NCBI RefSeq assembly: GCF_002797395.1
Contig: NZ_KZ454943.1
Coordinates: 921,325-985,324 of the forward strand
DNA: 64,000 nucleotides
Direction of reading: 5' to 3'
Origin: Bacillus solitudinis
Lineage (GTDB): Bacteria; Bacillota; Bacilli; Bacillales; Bacillaceae_D
The notes under the pieces were generated by a model, which was not told the DNA's origin, did no database searches, and saw only the letters and a program-made list of their open reading frames with translations. Of this stretch, positions 61,302-64,000 are shown piece after piece. A program made the translations under genes and the position numbers. Position 1 is the stretch's first letter; each line of letters opens with the position of its first letter.

Positions 61302-61799
61302 TCAGGATACAACTTCGACTTCCTCAGCTAGCCTAAAAGCTTCGTGCAATGCTTCAACCGCTAAAACCATATTCTCCTCGTCAATGACTGCGGATACCTT
61401 GATTTCTGACGTGCTAACCATTTTTATATAGATATCATTCTGTGCAAGCACTTCAAACATCGATGCAGCAACTCCAGGATTTGAGGCCATTCCAGAACCT
61501 ACAATTGATACTTTCGCAAGTTCACCTTCATGAGTAATCTCAGTAAATCCCAACTCTTCCTTTACCTGTTCAAGAGCTCTTAACGTTTCGACAATGATGC
61601 ATTCTGTAATTGAAAATGAAACATTAACATGCTCGGCATCTAACTGATTTTGAACAATAATATCGACATTGACATTGTTTTCTGATAGCGCCTTAAACAA
61701 TGTTGGTAATGTATCAATTTTATTTGGTAATCCTGATACGGTTACCTTTGTTACATCATTTTCAAATGCAATTCCTCGCACGACTAGATTTTGTTCCAC
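61302..61799 (-). CDS. lysC: Aspartokinase II beta subunit from internal start in lysC
   Basis: Within lysC an in-frame GTG (61797-61799) is preceded by a perfect GAGGAGG (61808-61814) with an 8-nt spacer. Translation from it gives a 165-aa product starting at VEQNLVVRG, consisting of the two ACT domains. B. subtilis lysC makes such a beta subunit from an internal start, so the same is expected here. Confidence 0.6.
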   Translation of the reverse strand: MEQNLVVRGIAFENDVTKVTVSGLPNKIDTLPTLFKALSENNVNVDIIVQNQLDAEHVNVSFSITECIIVETLRALEQVKEELGFTEITHEGELAKVSIVGSGMASNPGVAASMFEVLAQNDIYIKMVSTSEIKVSAVIDEENMVLAVEALHEAFRLAEEVEVVS

Positions 61800-62534
61800 T
61801 GTTACTTCCTCCTCAATCATTGTCCCTATTTCATCTACCATACTTGAAGCAACCATTAGCGGTACTTGGTAATTTTTCGCGAATTCCACAGCTCGTGGAT
61901 GTAATACTCCTGCACCTAAATTGGCCATTTCTAACATTTCGTCATAAGAAATAGCTTGAAGCTTTCTAGCTTGTTTGACCACACGGGGGTCTGTCGTAAA
62001 CACCCCTGTGACATCCGTATAAATATCACAACGGTTTGCTTCTAAAGCTGCAGCTAATGCAACAGCCGTCGTATCAGAGCCGCCGCGTCCTAGTGTCGTT
62101 ATATTTCCTAGTCTCGATGCGCCTTGAAAACCGGCGACAATGACAATCTTTTTTTGAACTAACTCCATTTCAATTCTAGCTGTATCGATATTGGTTATAC
62201 GAGCGTTACCATGGGTGTCTTCTGTCTCTATCCCTGCTTGCCAGCCTGTATATGAGACAGCATCAATGCCTCTTTTTTGAAGCGCTAATGTTAATAAAGC
62301 AATTGTGACTTGCTCGCCTGTCGATAGAAGCATATCCATTTCACGCTTACTAGGTGAATCGGTGATAGCTTTTGCTAACTCAACTAATTGATCGGTTGAT
62401 TTCCCCATTGCTGAAACAACGACGACTACTTCATTTCCTTCAGTATAAGATTTCTCCACTCGACTAGCGACATGCTCAATTCTTTCCACTGACCCTACAG
62501 ATGTTCCACCGTATTTTTGTACGATTCTTGCCAT
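61302..62534 (-). CDS. lysC: Aspartokinase II LysC (alpha subunit)
   Basis: 410-aa aspartate kinase, first step of lysine, diaminopimelate, threonine and methionine synthesis. N-terminal KYGGTSVGS, then GRGGSDTTAVALAAAL and the kinase domain to about 240; two ACT domains (about 265-335 and 345-408) mediate lysine inhibition. It is controlled by a lysine riboswitch. RBS GGAGAGG. Confidence 0.97.
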   Translation of the reverse strand: MARIVQKYGGTSVGSVERIEHVASRVEKSYTEGNEVVVVVSAMGKSTDQLVELAKAITDSPSKREMDMLLSTGEQVTIALLTLALQKRGIDAVSYTGWQAGIETEDTHGNARITNIDTARIEMELVQKKIVIVAGFQGASRLGNITTLGRGGSDTTAVALAAALEANRCDIYTDVTGVFTTDPRVVKQARKLQAISYDEMLEMANLGAGVLHPRAVEFAKNYQVPLMVASSMVDEIGTMIEEEVTVEQNLVVRGIAFENDVTKVTVSGLPNKIDTLPTLFKALSENNVNVDIIVQNQLDAEHVNVSFSITECIIVETLRALEQVKEELGFTEITHEGELAKVSIVGSGMASNPGVAASMFEVLAQNDIYIKMVSTSEIKVSAVIDEENMVLAVEALHEAFRLAEEVEVVS

Positions 62535-62580
62535 TTACTTTCATCCTCTCCACACACTCGAAACGCAATCAAAAGGTAAC

Positions 62581-62618
62581 AAAAAAAGCAACAATAAGGA
62601 AAACCCCTCACTGTTGCT
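62581..62618 (-). terminator. Lysine riboswitch terminator
   Basis: Minus strand AGCAACAGTGAGG with CCTTATTGTTGCT (G-U pairs) and seven T at 62581-62587. Expected to form when lysine is bound. Confidence 0.88.
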
Positions 62619-62661
62619 TGAAAATACCAAGACTGGTACCACATTGCTCCCCTTTTCTCAC

Positions 62662-62848
62662 GTGAGATAGTTCTCCACATAACCTATGGGTGTGGTTATG
62701 TGACAGCCTTGTGCTTGTTCAACACAAGTCCAGCATAAGCGATTATGAGTTTCACTTAAACTTCGGCGAATTCCCCTTTCACATGTCGTCAATGAACCTC
62801 ATCGTTCTATTACTAGCTACTCATGGTTTTCGCGCCTCTACCATCACT
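62662..62848 (-). promoter_or_regulatory. Lysine riboswitch (L box) of lysC
   Basis: The minus strand shows the L-box landmarks in order: GTAGAGGCGCG, the GAGTAG turn, GAAAGGGGAATTCGCCGAAG, GGCTGTC, and the P1 3' strand CTATCTCAC pairing to GTGATGGTAG. This matches the B. subtilis lysC leader as remembered. OFF switch by termination. Confidence 0.95.
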
Positions 62849-62884
62849 TCATATTGAAGCGTGGCACATATTCAATTGGTTACT

Positions 62885-62913
62885 ATTTTAGCAAAGATTA
62901 CTAAACTACGCAA
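62885..62913 (-). promoter_or_regulatory. SigA-type promoter of lysC
   Basis: Minus strand -35 TTGCGT (62908-62913), 17-bp spacer, -10 TAAAAT (62885-62890), placed between the uvrC stop and the riboswitch. Confidence 0.65.
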
Positions 62914-62920
62914 GTTTTAA

Positions 62921-64000
62921 TTATTTTTCTAATGTTAATTTCTCATAAATTGCTTCAGCAACTTTTTCCGGTATTCCTTGCTGTATAAAGTCTTCGATCG
63001 TTGCCTCTTTCATTTTTTTGACTGAACCAAAATGTTTTAATAAGTTCATTTTCCTCTTTTCTCCAACTCCCGGTATGTCATCAAGAATTGATTGAAAAAA
63101 TGTTTTTGATCTTGTTTGACGATGAAACGTAATTGCAAAACGATGCACCTCATCTTGAATTCTTTGTAATAAGTAAAACTCATGACTGTCACGTTTTAAC
63201 GGAACAATAACAGGTGGATCTCCCTTTAACAATTGTGATGTCCGGTGTTTCTCATCCTTAGCAAGGCCACAAACTGGTATTGATAATCCAAGCTCATCTA
63301 CTATCACTTCCTGTGCTATTGCTATTTGTCCCTTTCCCCCGTCGATAACAATTAAATCAGGTAAGGGTAGTTGTTCACTAAGAAGACGAACATACCTCCG
63401 GCGAACAACCTCTCTCATAGACCCGTAATCATCTGGCCCGTTAACGGTTTTAATCTTATATTTCCGATAATCTTTCCGACTTGGTTTTCCATCAATAAAG
63501 GTCACCATTGCCGATACAGGGTCAGTTCCTTGAATATTTGAATTATCAAAGGCCTCAATTCGATAAGGTGTGGCTATCCCCATTGCTTGACCTAAGTTTT
63601 CAATCGCTTTAATCGTGCGTTCCTCATCTCTTTCAATGAGAGAGAATTTTTCCTTTAAAGCAACATTTGCATTTTCAGTCGCAAGATCAACTAACTCCTT
63701 TTTCTTTCCGCGCTTAGGATAAGAGGTTTTTACATTTAAGAGCTCCTCAACTAACTCAACATCTGCTACTTCTGGTACAAGAATTTCACTCGGCTTTATA
63801 TGCTCTTTTTTTAAATAAAATTGGCCGATAAATGTTAAGAAGTCTTCAGCTGCATCTTTATAAAATGGAAAGACGGATACGTCACGTTCAATTAATTTAC
63901 CTTGGCGAATGAAAAAAACTTGGACACACATCCAACCTTTATCGTAGGCAAAGCCGAACACATCTCGGTTCACATGGTCATTTATTGTCATTTTCTGTTT
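62921..64000 (-). CDS. uvrC: Excinuclease ABC subunit C (partial, N-terminus beyond window)
   Basis: C-terminal 359 residues of UvrC. The frame stays open through position 64000, so MTINDH at 63991 is an internal Met and the real start is outside. Present are the RNase-H-like 5'-incision domain ([54 protein letters not shown]) and the C-terminal helix-hairpin-helix pair ([20 protein letters not shown] ...). UvrC makes the dual incisions in nucleotide excision repair. The N-terminal GIY-YIG nuclease domain and most of the UVR motif are missing from the window. Confidence 0.96.
   Translation of the reverse strand, partial: KQKMTINDHVNRDVFGFAYDKGWMCVQVFFIRQGKLIERDVSVFPFYKDAAEDFLTFIGQFYLKKEHIKPSEILVPEVADVELVEELLNVKTSYPKRGKKKELVDLATENANVALKEKFSLIERDEERTIKAIENLGQAMGIATPYRIEAFDNSNIQGTDPVSAMVTFIDGKPSRKDYRKYKIKTVNGPDDYGSMREVVRRRYVRLLSEQLPLPDLIVIDGGKGQIAIAQEVIVDELGLSIPVCGLAKDEKHRTSQLLKGDPPVIVPLKRDSHEFYLLQRIQDEVHRFAITFHRQTRSKTFFQSILDDIPGVGEKRKMNLLKHFGSVKKMKEATIEDFIQQGIPEKVAEAIYEKLTLEK

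Overview
The window is chromosomal DNA of a low-GC, endospore-forming Bacillaceae bacterium. It carries sporulation and germination genes (spoIIB, spoVID, ysxE, gerM, gerE). The gene order largely follows the uvrC-lysC-yslB-sdhCAB-gerE-racE-gerM-rph ... ilv-leu-ysoA-tig-clpX-lonB-lonA-ysxC-hemAXCDBL-spoVID-ysxE-valS-folC-comC-spoIIB arrangement known from Bacillus subtilis. Nearly all genes lie on the minus strand, so transcription runs from high to low coordinates. No phage, CRISPR array or intact insertion sequence is seen.

Layout from left to right. 52-12379: spoIIB and, where B. subtilis has comC alone, a complete monoderm type IV pilus (T4P) cluster: major pilin, prepilin peptidase, three minor-pilin-like proteins, PilM-PilN-PilO, and the PilB, PilT and PilC motor proteins. 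The major pilin has a 290-nt leader that looks like a class II cyclic-di-GMP riboswitch followed by a terminator. 12524-17382: folC, T-box-controlled valS and a small membrane protein. 17382-20511: spore-coat operon spoVID - unknown gene - ysxE. 20691-27119: haem operon hemA-hemX-hemC-hemD-hemB-hemL. 27255-36879: a membrane protein, then ysxC, lonA, lonB, clpX, tig and ysoA (protein quality control). 37014-47178: branched-chain amino acid genes leuDCBA, ilvC, ilvH, ilvB (Leu T-box) and ilvD. 47581-48321: a small nuclease-fold-like protein, then tRNA-Arg and tRNA-Gly. 48392-52647: ysnB, rdgB, rph, gerM, racE. 52811-55251: ptsH-ptsI, not found at this place in B. subtilis. 55378-55749: gerE with a SigK-type promoter. 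55758-59156: sdhCAB. 59232-61232: a KtrB/TrkH-type K+ channel subunit and yslB, divergent. 61302-62913: lysC behind a lysine riboswitch, with an internal start for a beta subunit. 62921-64000: 3' part of uvrC, cut by the window edge.

The most notable content is the T4P locus. The pilin leader suggests control by cyclic-di-GMP, with binding predicted to prevent termination and so switch pilin on. The PilO-like protein carries a C-terminal half (SPOR domain plus helical domain) that resembles the C-terminal half of SpoIIB encoded at the end of the same cluster. One minor pilin has a C-terminal region resembling a beta-solenoid. All assignments are by reading the sequence and recalling families; no database search was run.
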